Assembly: GCA_024138025.1 (NCBI GenBank)
Contig: JAMXBD010000693.1
Coordinates: 186,001-250,000, forward strand
Length of the DNA: 64,000 bases
Source: Combretum micranthum
Taxonomy: Eukaryota > Streptophyta > Magnoliopsida > Myrtales > Combretaceae
Reading direction: 5' to 3'
In this document: positions 45,777 through 59,395 of the stretch, piece by piece
Position numbering within the stretch: the stretch's first letter is position 1
How the letters are laid out: the number at the start of each line of letters is the position of its first letter
Notes under the pieces: generated by a model
What the model was told of the DNA's origin: nothing
The model's input: the letters and a program-made list of their open reading frames with translations, nothing else
Databases searched by the model: none
Program-made: the position numbers and the translations under genes

Positions 45777-47168
45777 ATGACGAACCACCACTTCCTTGTC
45801 ATATCCCTAGGTGCACAAAGCCATCTAAACCCTACCTTCCAACTAGCGAAGCGCCTCGTCCGCGCCGGCGCACGTGTCACCTTCGCCACCACCATTCGCG
45901 GCTTAAAATCCATAAAAGAATCCGTCTCCATCGACGGCCTATCTTATGCCTCCTTCTCGGATGGCTACGACAAAGGATGGCTCGAGGGCGATCGACCGAA
46001 TGACTGGATGGACACGCTGAAGACCGTGGGGGCCCAAACCCTAAGGGAACTCATCAAAAGCTTGTCAAGCAATGGAAACCCTCCCATCACGTACCTAATA
46101 TACACACTGTCGCTTGCTTGGGCAGCTGATGTTGCAAGTGAACTAGGCATAAGTTCTACTTTTCTTTGCATACAATCAGCCACTTGCTTTGCCATATATG
46201 ACCGATGTTTCAACACAACATACGGTTCCTGGGACCGTGTCAATAATAAGCCCCCCGATTCCATTCAAATTACAGGATTGCCACTTTTGACATGTGACGA
46301 CATGCCTGCTTTTCTTATACCAGGCAGTGCTCGTGCACCTCATATCCCAGTGATGCAAGAACATATAGAGGCTCTTGATCGACACCCCAACACCTGTGTT
46401 TTATTAAACACCTTTTATGCCTTGGAGGAAGATTCAATCAAGGCCGTTGGTAGCATGAAGCTTTTTGCTATCGGCCCGTTGATTCCTTCATCTTTTCTGG
46501 ATGAAAATGATTTAGAAGATAAGGCTTATGGTTGTGACCTGTTTGATAAAAGTAAAGAGAAAGACTATCTTCAATGGCTGAACTCTAAGCCAAAGTTTTC
46601 TGTTGTTTATGCTTCCTTTGGAAGCTTGGCTGTTCTTAAGAAAGAACAAATTGAAGAGCTTTTCGTGGGGCTGGTGGCATGCTCTAGGCCATTTTTGATA
46701 GTCATTAAACCTCCTAATGATGTTCAAGCAAGAGACGACTTAGATTCTATAATCGAGAACAACAACATAAGTGAAGACCGAGGATTGATAATCCCATGGT
46801 GCTGCCAAGTTGAAGTGCTGACTCATCCATCTGTGGGGTGTTTCGTTTCCCACTTGGGCTGGAACTCGACGGTAGAGAGCTTGGTGGCTGGCATGCCGGT
46901 GGTGGCGTGCCCTCAATTTTCCGACCAATTGACGAATACGAAGATGGTGGAGGAAGTGTGGAAGAAAGGAGTTAGAGCAAAAGCAAACGAGGAAGGTGTT
47001 GTTGAAGGAAAAGAAATCAAGAGGTGTGTGGAGATAGTACTTGGGGATGGGGAAAGAGGAGAGGAAATTCGAGCAAATGCGTTGAAATGGAGAAAGATGG
47101 CCATGGAAGCTGTGAAGGAAGGTGGTTCATCCGATATTAATATGAAGTTGTTTATGGAGCGTTTATAG
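45777..47168 (+). CDS. UDP-glycosyltransferase (family 1, UGT75-like), intact
   Basis: A 463-codon ORF without introns; the start (ACAAACCATGACG) is the first ATG and gives the normal plant UGT length (450-480 aa). The protein has the two-domain GT-B layout. The N-terminal domain starts HHFLVISLGAQSHLNP, with the catalytic His at residue 16; the usual QGH is QSH here. SLAWAADVASELGI (about 109-122) matches the acceptor-domain helix of this group. The C-terminal PSPG sugar-donor box is exactly 44 residues, W341 to Q384, with Q344, H350, H359, W362, N363, S364, E367, P374, D383 and Q384. The HCGWNS element reads HLGWNS. The last Gln favours UDP-glucose. The wording is closest to UGT75 enzymes (flavonoid/anthocyanin 5-O-, crocetin or hormone glucosyltransferases); the acceptor cannot be told. 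It is cytosolic, with no signal peptide or membrane segment. Its 5' third is notably GC-richer than the flanks. No partner genes lie nearby. Confidence 0.95.
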   Translation: MTNHHFLVISLGAQSHLNPTFQLAKRLVRAGARVTFATTIRGLKSIKESVSIDGLSYASFSDGYDKGWLEGDRPNDWMDTLKTVGAQTLRELIKSLSSNGNPPITYLIYTLSLAWAADVASELGISSTFLCIQSATCFAIYDRCFNTTYGSWDRVNNKPPDSIQITGLPLLTCDDMPAFLIPGSARAPHIPVMQEHIEALDRHPNTCVLLNTFYALEEDSIKAVGSMKLFAIGPLIPSSFLDENDLEDKAYGCDLFDKSKEKDYLQWLNSKPKFSVVYASFGSLAVLKKEQIEELFVGLVACSRPFLIVIKPPNDVQARDDLDSIIENNNISEDRGLIIPWCCQVEVLTHPSVGCFVSHLGWNSTVESLVAGMPVVACPQFSDQLTNTKMVEEVWKKGVRAKANEEGVVEGKEIKRCVEIVLGDGERGEEIRANALKWRKMAMEAVKEGGSSDINMKLFMERL

Positions 47169-48298
47169 AAAGTTATCATTAGTAGTTAAATCCATTGATG
47201 TATTGTCATCTTTTTTTTTATTATTATCATTATTATATAAGAACCGGGGACAAGGCCAAAAAACCGAAAACATCAAATATATAGTTTTAGGAAAAGCAAC
47301 TCCTGAACATCCAATATAATATCTCTAAACTTGATTGGTGGCAGATTCAAAACAACAATCTGTTAAGGCATGACTCTAGTGTGAGTAGCCATAGCATCAA
47401 CTGCTCTATTTCTTTCTTTATATGTGTGTTATAATTACTGTCAGTCTCTATTTAGCATCTCCTTAATATCATGAAGAATACTATAAAAGAAATTTGCAGG
47501 AATGGCATCAACATTTGACGTATTAAGAACAACCATACTATATCAACATCTCTTGTCATTTTTGTCTTTACTAATAGCTACTTTCAATGTATGGAACCAA
47601 CCTTCTTGTCAATGAAACCTCCCATTTAGAAATTTCAACCAAAACATCTAAGATATAGGGCATGAATACTAAAAGAAGTTTCAATAGTATTAATGTAGTA
47701 TGAAATAAAAAAACTATATGGAAGGGTAAGGGTGTTATATGTTATTACATAAGAGAGCAAAATAGTCCGCTCAAATATAATAATAATAAATACCTCTTTT
47801 TCTTCCTTAACTAAACAAACATTTTCTCTTTAAGCAGTTTCACAAGGAGTCAAACCCTAAAACTTTCTTGCTTTTGGTTCTTTTGAAAATTAGGAAAGAT
47901 TTTCCTTCTAAGTTTTGCCATCGGTTTGAAAGGATTTGATTTTTTTTTTAGGAAGAAGTTTGGAAAAATCCTAACTTTTGGCTTTGGCGACGGTTGATTA
48001 TTTGCAAAAGAAGAAGGAAATGTTGTTTGTCTACAGGTAACATGGTTATAAAAGCGTTTTTGCTCTGATATATATGTTTTAAAAGTTTTTTGTATGGTTT
48101 AAGGTCAAAAAGGGGAGTTTTGGAGCTTTTTCTCGTGTTTTAGATCAAGTAAGAGTACAAACAGGAGTCATGAACGTGACACAGGCCGTGATCTCCTCAG
48201 AAGTGGCAAGCCAAGATCGATGACGGCCATGACATAGGCCATGATGGCCATCACTACCCAAATCACGGTAGTGACAAGGGCCGTGATGGTGATCACAC
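47169..48298. other. Spacer and left part of repeat family B
   Basis: 3' flank of the UGT gene, then AT-rich spacer. 48165-48298 has repeated GGCCGTGAT/GGCCATGA/CACGGTAGTGACA words like the CACGG-rich leaders of some plant Ty3 elements. Similar words (GAGCGTGACAAGGGAC) resume right after the inserted LTR at 52036, so the two flanks belong together. Two minus-strand ORFs here (48375-48145, 48353-48168) merely read these words. Confidence 0.5.
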
Positions 48299-49001
48299 TG
48301 TAAGCCCCTAGATTTTTCTGTAATATAGTAAACCCTAAAGAATCGAAAGTCAAATCGGAACTCTAAAGTTAACATAGTTTTATGTTTAGTCTAGTGAATC
48401 TAGATCCGACAATCCCATATTCTTAAATCCTAGACAACGGAATCAAGATAATTGTGGAAATGGTTCGTAATAATATAGAAAGCTTAAAAATATCATATTC
48501 GTAATTTTTAGTGTCTTTCGAATCCGAATGAGATCAGTTGTCAAAAACCATGCCCCGGTACACCGGATAGTGAAAATATTCTGACAACACCATTAGACTA
48601 GTAAAAATATAAGTTTTCAAAAATATTAGTTTTAAATTTTTTAATAACTAAAAATTTCATATATAGGTCGTTTACACGTATTTTTTTTACTAAAGTATTT
48701 TAATAGTCTAGTCTACCATTCATAGTACTATTTCTACTATTCATTACTATTTCACTATCTCTACTTTTTCTTACACTCTACTGTTACACACTATCATACA
48801 TATACCTTATAATTTACATTCCTCATACAACTTTAATCACATCGCATTTTACACATTACTTCTTTTTATTACAAAACAACAAAATTAATCAATTTTTCTC
48901 TCTTTTTCCAAGCCTTTCCATCCATACTCTCTCTCTCTCCTCACTCTCAATTTATTTTTTTTCATTTTATTTAATTACATCTAATTTCTACTCCAAAACT
49001 C

Positions 49002-49009
49002 TATAAATA
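49002..49009 (+). promoter_or_regulatory. TATA box of the plus-strand family-A solo LTR
   Basis: TATAAATA in CTCTATAAATACCTCATTCC, 703 bp into the LTR, matching the position in the other copies. Confidence 0.6.
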
Positions 49010-49488
49010 CCTCATTCCTCCTTTATTCTTTCACATAACTCATTTCCTACTAAAACTCTACCAAAATTACTCCACACAAACACTCTCTCTCAAATTCTCT
49101 ACCAAGTCCTCTCTTCTCTCCATAAAACAATTTCCCACATATTACTTTAACCTATTTTTTTCCTCTTCAACAAACATATAACCTTAAGTAAGAACTTCTT
49201 ACATATACTCATCATATTCATATAACTTAGCATGAGCTTAGTGTATGTTTCTTGGACTCATGAGAGTTGAAGAAGCAACAATATGTTCATGTTTTGTTTT
49301 TGTTTATATTCATATTTTCCATTATGTTATTATGTTGTTGTTATTATTATTATTATTATTTGCTCTAATCTAACTTCTATATAGTATTATGTATATTATG
49401 TATATATATTTCTTTAGAGCATATAAGCTCACTTGTTATTTATTTATTTATATGCTTTGCAATTTATTTATTTGTTTCATGCTATTAT

Positions 49489-49530
49489 TAAGACTAGTCT
49501 TTGTAGTCTTAGACTTGTCCTTATCAAGTC
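49489..49530 (+). repeat. Double hairpin, plus-oriented copy
   Basis: TAAGACT-(9-nt loop)-AGTCTTA at 49489-49511, then GACTTG-TCCTTAT-CAAGTC at 49512-49530. The order is reversed relative to the minus-oriented copies, as expected. A (CTTTT)n tract follows at about 49547-49575. Confidence 0.75.
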
Positions 49531-52035
49531 AAAACAATTTTCTTTCTTTTCTTTTCTTTTCTTTTCTTTTCTTTTTGGGACTATTCTATTCTTAGTCCCA
49601 GGATACCTTAATGAAGCTAAGGTTCCCAATACTTTACTTTACTATTATGCTCTTATTACATTTATTTTATTTTATTATGTTATTTTGATTATATTTCACA
49701 TGACTACATATTCATGTTCATGCATGGGCCTATTAATATTGTCTCAACAAAAATATGAAGAAAATATTTTTATGAACTCTTTTCAAATAAATTTTGGTTA
49801 CTTAAAGAAAGAATTTTTATTAAAAGTTAAGAGTTTTACCTTCACAAACCTTTCCCAAAAATTTAACTAAACTCATAACAAGTCTTAGCAATAATGATAC
49901 ATTTGAGTTTCATCAAAGAGTATATAAAGTAGAACTTTCATATAGTCTCTTTTCAAACCAATGAAATAAGAAAGTTTCTTTAAACTTAATGTTACTAATT
50001 TTTCCTATAACAAAAGTTTTCTTAAACTCATTTGTAAAGTTTTCATCAACATACTAAGGTTTAGATAAGTTTTACAAAAAATCAACAAAGAATAAAATCT
50101 TTTTAAAGATGAATCTTACTTAGGAAATAAAATTAGAAGAACATCATTATTTTAAAATGGAACAAACTTTAGGAAAAACTAAGAATAAGTTAACCTTAAG
50201 AAAGTTTTTTCACTATCAAGAAAACATTTAGAAACTATATTTTTAACTCCTAAAAATGAAGTTGTAGATATAAAATTATTTTGGAAAATATGAATTATTT
50301 TCAAAAGATAAAGTTAAAAAGAGGAAAATATTTACTCATAATAAATCCAAAAACCTTTCTATCAAAGCTAAAATAAAAATTTTCAAAACATTACTTTTCC
50401 AACTTTTAGAACACCTTGCTTTACAAAAATCATTATTGCGACAACTTCACTAAATTCATGCTTATGATATGAGTCAATATATATATATATATATATATTC
50501 AAAAGATTTTCCAACCATACAAATATCTATATTTTGGTACAAGAATTTTTGAATGAAGAAAACCTTAGAAAATTGTGTTTTTGAAAACTGGAATTTCGTA
50601 ACAATTCTATACACTCTATTTCGAGATACAAATGGATTATTTTGATAAAAATAACCTTAGAAATAGATAGATCTTTTTTATTAGATAGAAATCGGTATAT
50701 AATATGCGAAATTCTGAGTTAAAATGAGCAAGTTATGACTATTTTAAGTTGGAATTTTCATTTATGCGAATTTTGACGAATTCAATAAGATAGAATTTGA
50801 GGAGTAAATCTTGGATGAAATACTCATTTTGGCTATTTCTTTTGTTTAGGTGGCGAGGACCAAGATCTTCTCTTCCCCATGGATTACTTCGACTCATAGA
50901 AGATCGCTATAGACGAGTGAGTTTCCTTTACGTTTATGTATTCACACATGTGCTTGTAGAATAGAGCATTAGATGTTAGGAAAAGATAAAATTGATATGC
51001 ATGTGAGATATCATGGGAATTATATATGTGAATTGTTATGTGCGATCAATGAACGATAAATATGTTGGAACCTGATCTGCGATTGATATAATTGTTTCTA
51101 TGTATGTATTGCTATGTATGCAATTATTGCTTGATTGCTTTAAATGAATTAATGTCATATTGGAATCCCCATATACTAAATTACTCATGCATATCACTTA
51201 GAATATTATTTCGCATTTTTACTATTACTCCTCAGCGTGGGACCGAAAATGTAACCTACCTAGCTACATCTTGAGGATTTAGGATGTTTGGGGAATACGA
51301 CCTCAAGTTGTAGTCGAGCCAGATCGATCACTTTGGGTAAGGAAAGTCCGAGGACTAATAGTACGGTTCGTTGGAACCCTAAGATGAGTGCAACTTTTAA
51401 GAAGTTCGTTTAGGGCCCAATTCAAATCATTCCCTAACCACTGATGGTGATGGAAGGGTAAATCCATCATACATATGAAACCAGATAGTCGTATATACTA
51501 TTTGATCATATGGTTGTTGCATTTCATATGCTTGCTTAATGAACTTGGTTGAATGCCTATTATGAGTACTTTTGCATAAGAAATATCTTACTAAACTAGT
51601 TGTACTTATACCCCAATAGACTTTTGATATTGTAGGGCTTTTGTTTCGTACCCGAGACCATCTTCATCATCCTGGTAGAATCTTTATTTTGGAAAGCTTG
51701 TGAAGGAACTCTGTTTTGAAGTCTTATAGTAGATTTCTTCTAAAATCTTCTAGCCTTAGTTGCTTAGCTTAGTAAGACTATGTTGTTACGGAAATTATCA
51801 AGGGAATGCCCCTTAGAAGTTGTAAGACTCTATATTTCGATTAAATATATTAAGTGTTATTTTCAATATTCCACTGCCAATATCTTAAAATGCATTACTC
51901 CACCGATCTCCCTTTTATGTGAATGTACGCCTTGTACCGATATGGAAGCTTTCAAGTGACTAAGGTAGTCATTCTTAAGTTTTAATATTGCGTACGGTGG
52001 GCTATCATATTTAGAGTACCCGTTAGGGCGTGACA

Positions 52036-53190
52036 CACAACCTTTGAAATGAGCGTGACAAGGGACTTTTGTTATGTTTCATTTTTTCAGAGCTTATCAT
52101 ATCCTTCAACATGGGAGTGATTGACAAGGGGATGCTATAGCCTTCTTCAATCCATGTTTTCAACCTTCTTACACTTCTTAAATCTTAGTCTAACCTTTAG
52201 TATACCTAAACCCAAGTAATAAGTTTTATCTTGAACTTAGAGTTTTGTAGTTCTTAGTAGTCTAGGAGACTAGATAACCTTAGAAATGTGTTTTCTTATG
52301 CATATCTAGTTTTTGAATTAGCATTTGCTTGTGATCAGTTACGTTGTTGAAGCTAAATTAATTGTTCCAAATTATTGTTTTAGGTACTACTTTAAATTAG
52401 TTGTCGCTCGTGTTTGGTTATGTTTAGTGGATCGGGAGTATCGATATTACTAGGAAAATACCCTATGATCTAGGTGTAGCATTGTCCTGAATGGAGTTGC
52501 ACACAGAGATGATTCTGGTTGTTTAGGAGTGGTACAAGTACGGTACCCAGAGTTTGTGGGGAGTACCCAACACCAATATATATATAAGTGTATATGTATC
52601 TATGTTTGATAGAGTCATGAGATACTCTAGGTTTAGAGTCAGTTGCAAATAGTTCTAAAATGTATTTGGTTGTTTAGCTGACTAAAGATAATAAATTGTG
52701 CTTGTTGCATTTATTACTTTGTTGCATGTGAATTTGTATGTTGTTTGTTCATGTATATGAGGTTATGGTTTGGCATACTAAGCCTTTGTGCTCATTCCTT
52801 TTATTTTCAGGAACATGTGATGATCCAATGGTTTTTTATTTGTTTGGTTATGATGTATACGTTGCTATGGGGGGATAATGATAGTAGAGCCAATTTTCCA
52901 GCTGACTATTAAATTATTTGAATTGGAGATAGCTATAATTGTGAACTTAATGAAGTTTTAAATAGTTTTTATGATTCTTGAAGTTGTGAGACCCTTTTCA
53001 TATTCTATTTTAAGTTTATTTATGTTGGCATATGTGGTTTATGCAAACTGAGTTGCTTAAAGGTTTATATTTATGAAATTATGTTTTAGAAGTTCCCTTA
53101 AATGTGAGATTAAGGAGTTACATTGGGTTTTAATTGTGATTTAGTTGAGGACACGTGGTGGGTCGTTAATACTTTCGGTTTAGGATGTTA
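52036..53190 (+). repeat. Repeat family B, right part
   Basis: A non-coding repeat. TAGGTGTAGCATTGTCCTGA, TGGAGTTGCACACAGAGATG and GGGGAGTACCCAACACC (52480-52580) match the reverse complement of 60225-60310, and more weakly 41400-41680. A CTCATTCC...TTTTCAG pyrimidine tract at 52791-52810 resembles the R-U5 of some Ty3 LTRs. The left part is 47169-48298, separated by the family-A solo LTR. Probably an LTR or leader of another retroelement. Confidence 0.5.
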
Positions 53191-54737
53191 CAATTAATAC
53201 ACTATGTATTAAGATAAATGATGGAAAAATATCAATATTATTGTTACAAATGATGATGATGGCACATTGTTTTAACGAAATTCTTACATCTTAAAACTTT
53301 ATTAGTATTCCCATACCACTAATCAATCCAAGTAGTATTTTAGTATATTAAAGCCTAATATATTACAACCTAGCAACAATGAGGGGAAAAAGTGAACATA
53401 AACAAGAATATTTTCCTGTTGTAAATTTTTGTTGTTAGATGCATTTATCCAAATCCAAACTTGTAAAAAGTTTTTATAATATCATAAAAGTATAATTACA
53501 TGGATAAAAGTTTGATTTCATAGCATGTAAAAATATGAGTTCAAATTATCATTTTGCTTCTTCAATCTACTTTTATTGTTCGAACCACATTCTCTTTTTC
53601 TTTTAAATAAGTTATTCTTTTTCAAATAACTAATAACATTAGATTTATTGATGATAAAACTATATTCAACTAAATAAAATTTCATAAACTATTACTTTTT
53701 ATTAGTAGTGTAGTCTAAATGATAATTATATTATTCATATTATAATATTTTAATCTTATAGTATGAACTATAATTGGTTTGTTAACATTTTTTATAATTA
53801 ATATAATAACATTGATTATTAATTGATTGATTGCCCACCTGAATTATATGATTCACCATAATTATCCAATGTCTTTATTTCGTAGGAGAAGTGAAAGGGA
53901 ATATGGTGTCCTCAAGCTATAAAGCCCAGCTTTATCAAGGAAGTCGTCTACTCGTGTTATATGCTATACAACAATAAAACTACTCAACATATACTCAAAG
54001 AAAGCATTATTTTGACAATTGAATGGATTTTTAGTGCTCCAATTAATAAAGAGGATATAAGCAAAAAGTGAAACCTCCATATGACTTGAACATATTCTTC
54101 TTATTAAGACCATTTTATATTTCTATATGTTTTATATTCTTTGAAAATATATACTAGGAACACTCAAGAGGGGAAGTGATTTGAGTACTTTGCCCAAAAC
54201 TTGAATTTTATAAAATTTGAAAAAATTAAATCAGTAAAATAAAAAACTTAAATAAATTTTCAGCGGATAAAAAGTTAATAAATACAAAAAATTTAAAGAA
54301 AAGAAGCAAGACAAATGTTTTACGTGGAGGTAGGCCCTTTGCCTACTCTCTACGATCTACCAAATTGCCTCTTTTGAGCTCTTCACAACCACTATATTAA
54401 TTGCAAGGAGTTAGCTCAAGATGAGAAGCAATATTACACACAGGAAATAAGAAATATTTCTTTTCTTTCTCTAAGTGCTTTTGTATGAATAACATAAAAA
54501 AAAAAAAAAAAAAAAAAACTAAGCACTTGAGTATTAATTTTTTTACTTTAAATTAAATTATTCTTCTTGTTGTTCTTTTTTAGGGTTTTGAATTAACGAT
54601 GATGAGGATTGATGAATGATGATGATATTGATGTTATTATTGAATGATGTTCGTGGTGATGATGGTGTAGTTGATGATGATCGTTATGTTTGACTCGAGT
54701 ATAGGTGATCCAGGAAGTTTAAGAGGAGGAGTGAGTG
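53191..54737. other. AT-rich spacer
   Basis: No gene. It contains a poly-A run at about 54496-54518 and a GAT-rich simple-sequence stretch at 54596-54690. Confidence 0.6.
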
Positions 54738-57700
54738 TGTCACGCCCCAAAGGATACCCTAAACATGGCAGTCCACCGTACACAATATTAAAGCCTAAGA
54801 ATGACCACCTTAGTCAGGTGAAGGCTTCCATACTATGTACAAGACGTCTAACACATAAAGGAGACACATCGGAATGATACATTTTATGTTGATACAATTG
54901 AGTAACAATGTAAAGGAAATACAAATTTACTATACTTCAGATACAAACCACTATACTTCATATACGAATCACTATACTTCAAAATACAATTCATTCAACT
55001 TCAATTTCATTCATCCACAAACTTCCCTACATAAACTATTACAAGACAAATCATAAAACTAGCTGATAACTTCAAACATTCGTATTCTTCGTCGAAATCC
55101 CGGAGTCATTCCCGGCTCCAACTATTTCGGTCCCCGCTTTGCATTCTTGAAATAACCTGTTCATTTAAAAAACTATTGGGGTATAAGCTACACTAGCTTA
55201 GTGAGAATTCCTTTAATTCCATACCATAACAAACAAGTCATAATAAGTCATATGCTATGCATGAACATACACGTGAGCAAGCAATTATGCATGGGTATCC
55301 GGAACCCACACACAGAACGGATTTACGCCCTTCGTATCTTGGGTTAGGAATGGTATTGAGTCTATACGACCGCATCCAGTCCCCAAGCCCTCGGCTCTTT
55401 GCACTCGCCTCGGCTAGGCTCATCTAAGAATGCATCCACATGCGCCTTAGTACCCCTGAATGAGCTCTAGCACCGGGTTCGTTATCCAAACGAATCATCT
55501 ACGGACCATACCGATCGACTTGCGTAGGAGTAGCATGCTACCAAATGCAATATGTCCGATGCGATACATGACCAATTTAATTTTTGCTTAAGTAAAAAAT
55601 AGTTATACATTCTTTAGAGTGACCAACCAATATCACACATATAACAGAAATAATATGAATGGTGCAGTTATCTAATCAAATCGTGGTTTCGATATGCTTT
55701 AGTATTCTTTGGCATACATTCATCACAGTCTCATCATATCTCCCATCCCCATTCATATCGATTTTTATATTGTTCCTATAATTCTAATGCAACTAACTAC
55801 AAGCACAATCAAGGTAACAAAACAAGGAGAAAACTCACTCGGCCATTGGATCACCGGTCTTCTAGTAATAATAATTCGGTGGTAGGGAATCGTCGAATTC
55901 GAGATCACCTAAAAAGGAAGAAATACTCTAATAAGTATTTCAACTCAAACTAATCTAAATGATTTTATACGAACTATTAAATTCGTAATTCTCGTCCTAA
56001 GTGGGAATTCCAACTTAAAACGGTCATAACTCGGTCATTTTAACTTGGAATCTTACAAATTATATATCGATTTCTATCTACTTCGAACGATCCATCTATT
56101 TCTAATATTATTTTCAAGTTTTGAAAACTTTGAAGCTTTGAAAAGTTCGGATCAGATTACGGAAGCAACAATTTCAACCTTCGAAAGGTAGTTTTGTAAA
56201 TGTTTGTAATGTTCCTACTATATAAATTAGTTATACATGCAATATGAGTGATTTCCTAACATGAATGACATGAGATGAGCTTAATGTATGCATGATCTTG
56301 ATGATTTTGCTAAAAAGAAATTTTATAACTTTTTATTTTGCAAGACCATAACAACTTACTTATGAAAAATCTAGTTTTCTAACTTTGATTGTTTCCATTT
56401 GTTTTGGATTTGTTACTTAAGAAAATATAATTATTTTTGTCAAAATTGAGTCTTCATTATATATATTACTTATGACCTTCATTTCTACATAAAAATTTCC
56501 ATTTTACACTTTGTAGGCATGTTTTCAAGTGGGGTTGATTCCAAAATCCGAATTTTACAAAAATTAGTTTCCTTTAAGTAAAAATCATTTGATAATTAGA
56601 AAATTAGGGCTCAATCATACATAACCACTAAGGACTTCAATCTTATACAAAAATTTGCATTTTACACTTGGCAAATATGTTTTCCAAAATGATTTACTCA
56701 AAAATCTGAATTTTAGAAAATCTACTTTTTGAATGATTCCTTTGGGAAAAACTTGTTTAATACATTAAAATTTAAGACTTTATGGTACCTATTACTTAAG
56801 GACTCCATTCATTACATAAAACTTTTATTTTGAGCTTGGATAATAGGTGTTTTCATGAGCATCATCCAAAATTACGAATTTCACAAATTGACTACTAACT
56901 CAAAATTTTCTATCTTGATTCTACTTCTTGTTTTACACATTAATCTTATCAAAACTCATTTCGACTTATAAAAATCACTACTTAATGATATCTATTACCT
57001 ATACGCTTCATTTTTCATATAAAACATGAGTTTTGGAGTTGATAAATGGGTTTTAAAAATTGGTCTTGGTTGGGATCCGAATTTAGAAAATTTATTTTTG
57101 GTCATAACTTTTGATAAAATTTATCTAAGCTTATGAAAATCCATTCCTTACATATCATATCTTAAGAGCCTTTCATTTCTTAAATAAAAACTTCATTTTT
57201 GAGTTGGAAAACATGTTTTTAAAATATGCCTTGGCCAAAATCCGAAAATAGAATTTTTTATTTTGAAAATAACTTTTGAAAATCACATTAGATTCTTGTA
57301 AAAAGAAGTCTTGATGATATACATATATTAAGCCTTCATTTTCTTAAGTAAAAATTACATTTTGACACTTGGAAAGTGGTTTTTAAATATGGGTCTTGCC
57401 AAAATACGAATTTCATTATTTTTGTCTAAGTTCAAATCTAAGATCTACACATAATATGAACATAAATCTAAAAGAAACCCATGGTAATGAACTATAAACT
57501 CATAGATCTAAACTTTACTTATCAAAATCATCCATTTATGTTGTCTATACCCTAAGCCCTTCATTTTAAATGAAAAATACACATTTTGAAGTTGAAAAAC
57601 CACTTTTCTAAATATGGTTCCATTTTCATCCGAATTTTCAAAAGTTGTTTTTGTTGAAAATAAAATAGATCTTGAGTTTCCTACAACTTTCCTACCATCA

Positions 57701-59395
57701 TCATGCTATTACAAGTCATCCATGAACATAAAACAAAGTCTAATGCATTTTATGAACTCAAAACTCTAGATCTAGTTTTCTAAACTAGTTTTAAATGCAT
57801 GAATCACTAAGATAGACATGTGGATGCTAGATCTATGCATAAATCATAAGAAATAACAAAAATAACAACTTAAATAACAAGATCTATGGCATAAACAAAA
57901 ATCAAAGCTACAAAAAGTTAGATCTACAATATATATCAACTTTAAACAAGAAAATAATTGAAATACAAGATAATAAAAGTAGAGAAAAGGAGTGTTTCAT
58001 TTTTGGCATCATCATCCTAAGCTTTTAAGCTTATGGAAGGTCATTTGATGCATGAAACCTTCATTACACTTTACCTATATCACCTATGGAGCTTTGGGAA
58101 GAAGATTTGCTTAGAAATCTTTAAGAATGAAGTGTGGAAGCTATTTTTAGAAGTGGGGGCAGCTTGTTTTTCATGGAAGAACAAGAGGAAATGAAGAAGA
58201 AAGAGAGGAAAAAGAGAGAGAGAAACTAAAGAATGAAAAAGGAAGGAATGAGTAAATGAAGGAGAGAGAGAAAATGAGTGTTTTAATTGAATAAATGAGA
58301 GGAAAAAAAATAAAACAAGGGCAGAAATTGGGGGAGGGTTGCACGTGATTTGTGAGAGAGAGAGAGGGAGTGTTTTGTTGAATTTTGACTTGAAATTAAA
58401 TTGTGTAATAAATGTGTATGTGTAGCTTCTTTAAGGAGTAGAATTTATTTAATTTAGTCAAAATATGAGTAAATAAAGGATAATGGCAGCCATAAAGAGG
58501 GTCAAAATCTGCCGTGAAGTGTGGGTTAATGTGTAGAAAGATTGAAGTGAAAAGGAAGTGATATGTGTAAGGTGTACTTGAAGGTATGGGTTGTAAAAGT
58601 ACTTTCTTAATAAAATAAAATTAGAAAATTTATTCCAAATATTTGTAGCAGATTTTTCATAATTAAAATTAAATAATTATTTGAATTATTTTAGTATTTT
58701 AACAAATATGTTACCGGTATGATCAAAATACGCGAATATGGGCTATAAATGATATTTTTATAACCCGAAAAATTCTAAAAATTATTTTATGAAAATAAAA
58801 ATATTTTTAAAATATTTTTCAATTATTAAATTAATTTATTTTATTTTTAGTATCGGGTCTTAAACAGAATCTGATCCCGTAAAGACCCGAAACGAACTAA
58901 ATTTTAGAAAAACAAAATTTTCTATAACATATAAAATATTTATCTAAAAATATAAGGCTTTATAAGAATAATAAAATTTTGTAATGAAATAAAAATGAAT
59001 AGTGCAAAAGACTAATCAATTACCGGTAATAATGGAAATACGATAAAAAGGTTATAACTGTAACTTTTATAACCCGAAAAATTATATAACTGATATATTT
59101 AAAAATTATGAAATTACAGTCTAACGGTACTATTGGTATATTTTTATATCTCGAGCCCCGGACACGCTTTTCGAAGTCTGTATCCGAACGGGTTCGAAAT
59201 AGGTCAAAAATTTACCAATCTGATATTTTTAAACAAACTCATATTACTATGAGCTATTCTACATATTTAAACTACATCTCGGCCACTAGGGCTAGGGGCT
59301 AGATTGCCGGACTTAAGCTATTGTATTCCGCTTAGGGTTTCCGTGATTTTCGGTCTAGATCCTTGCCAATTTGGAAACTGATATTTTATGTTTAT
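54738..59395 (-). mobile_element. Diverged family-A LTR, minus orientation (right edge approximate)
   Basis: Starts on the plus strand TGTCACGCCCC and shares family-A blocks in order: GGTATAAGCTACACTAGCTTAGTGAG (in part, near 55180), AACATACACGTGAGCAAGCA (55265), the leader block near 56015-56110, and a terminal GGGTTCGAAAT...GATATTTTTA...GCCGGACTTAAG (59190-59320). It lacks a recognisable double hairpin and the exact TATA word. The U3 start should be near 59395, but neither a clean terminus nor a TSD (left flank GAGTG) could be confirmed. No interior follows, so it is probably a solo or truncated LTR. Confidence 0.7.

Larger units (their letters stand above)
48299..52035 (+). mobile_element. 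Solo LTR of family A, plus orientation, 3,737 bp
   Basis: Starts TGTAAGCCCC and ends GGGCGTGACA, family-A termini in the plus orientation. Flanks are CACAC (48294-48298) and CACAA (52036-52040), a TSD with one mismatch. It shares the TATA box (TATAAATA, 49002-49009), the CTATTCATTACTATT block upstream of it, the GAGCATATAAGCTC word, the double hairpin and the conserved leader block with the LTRs of the 12.1-kb element. No interior is present. Confidence 0.85.

Noticed and set aside
45965..47179. Several antisense ORFs over the UGT gene
   Set aside because: Shadows of the GC-richer sense frame.
49433..49870. 145-aa plus-strand ORF in the family-A solo LTR
   Set aside because: It reads through the hairpin and the CTTTT repeats; low complexity and not kept in the other LTR copies.
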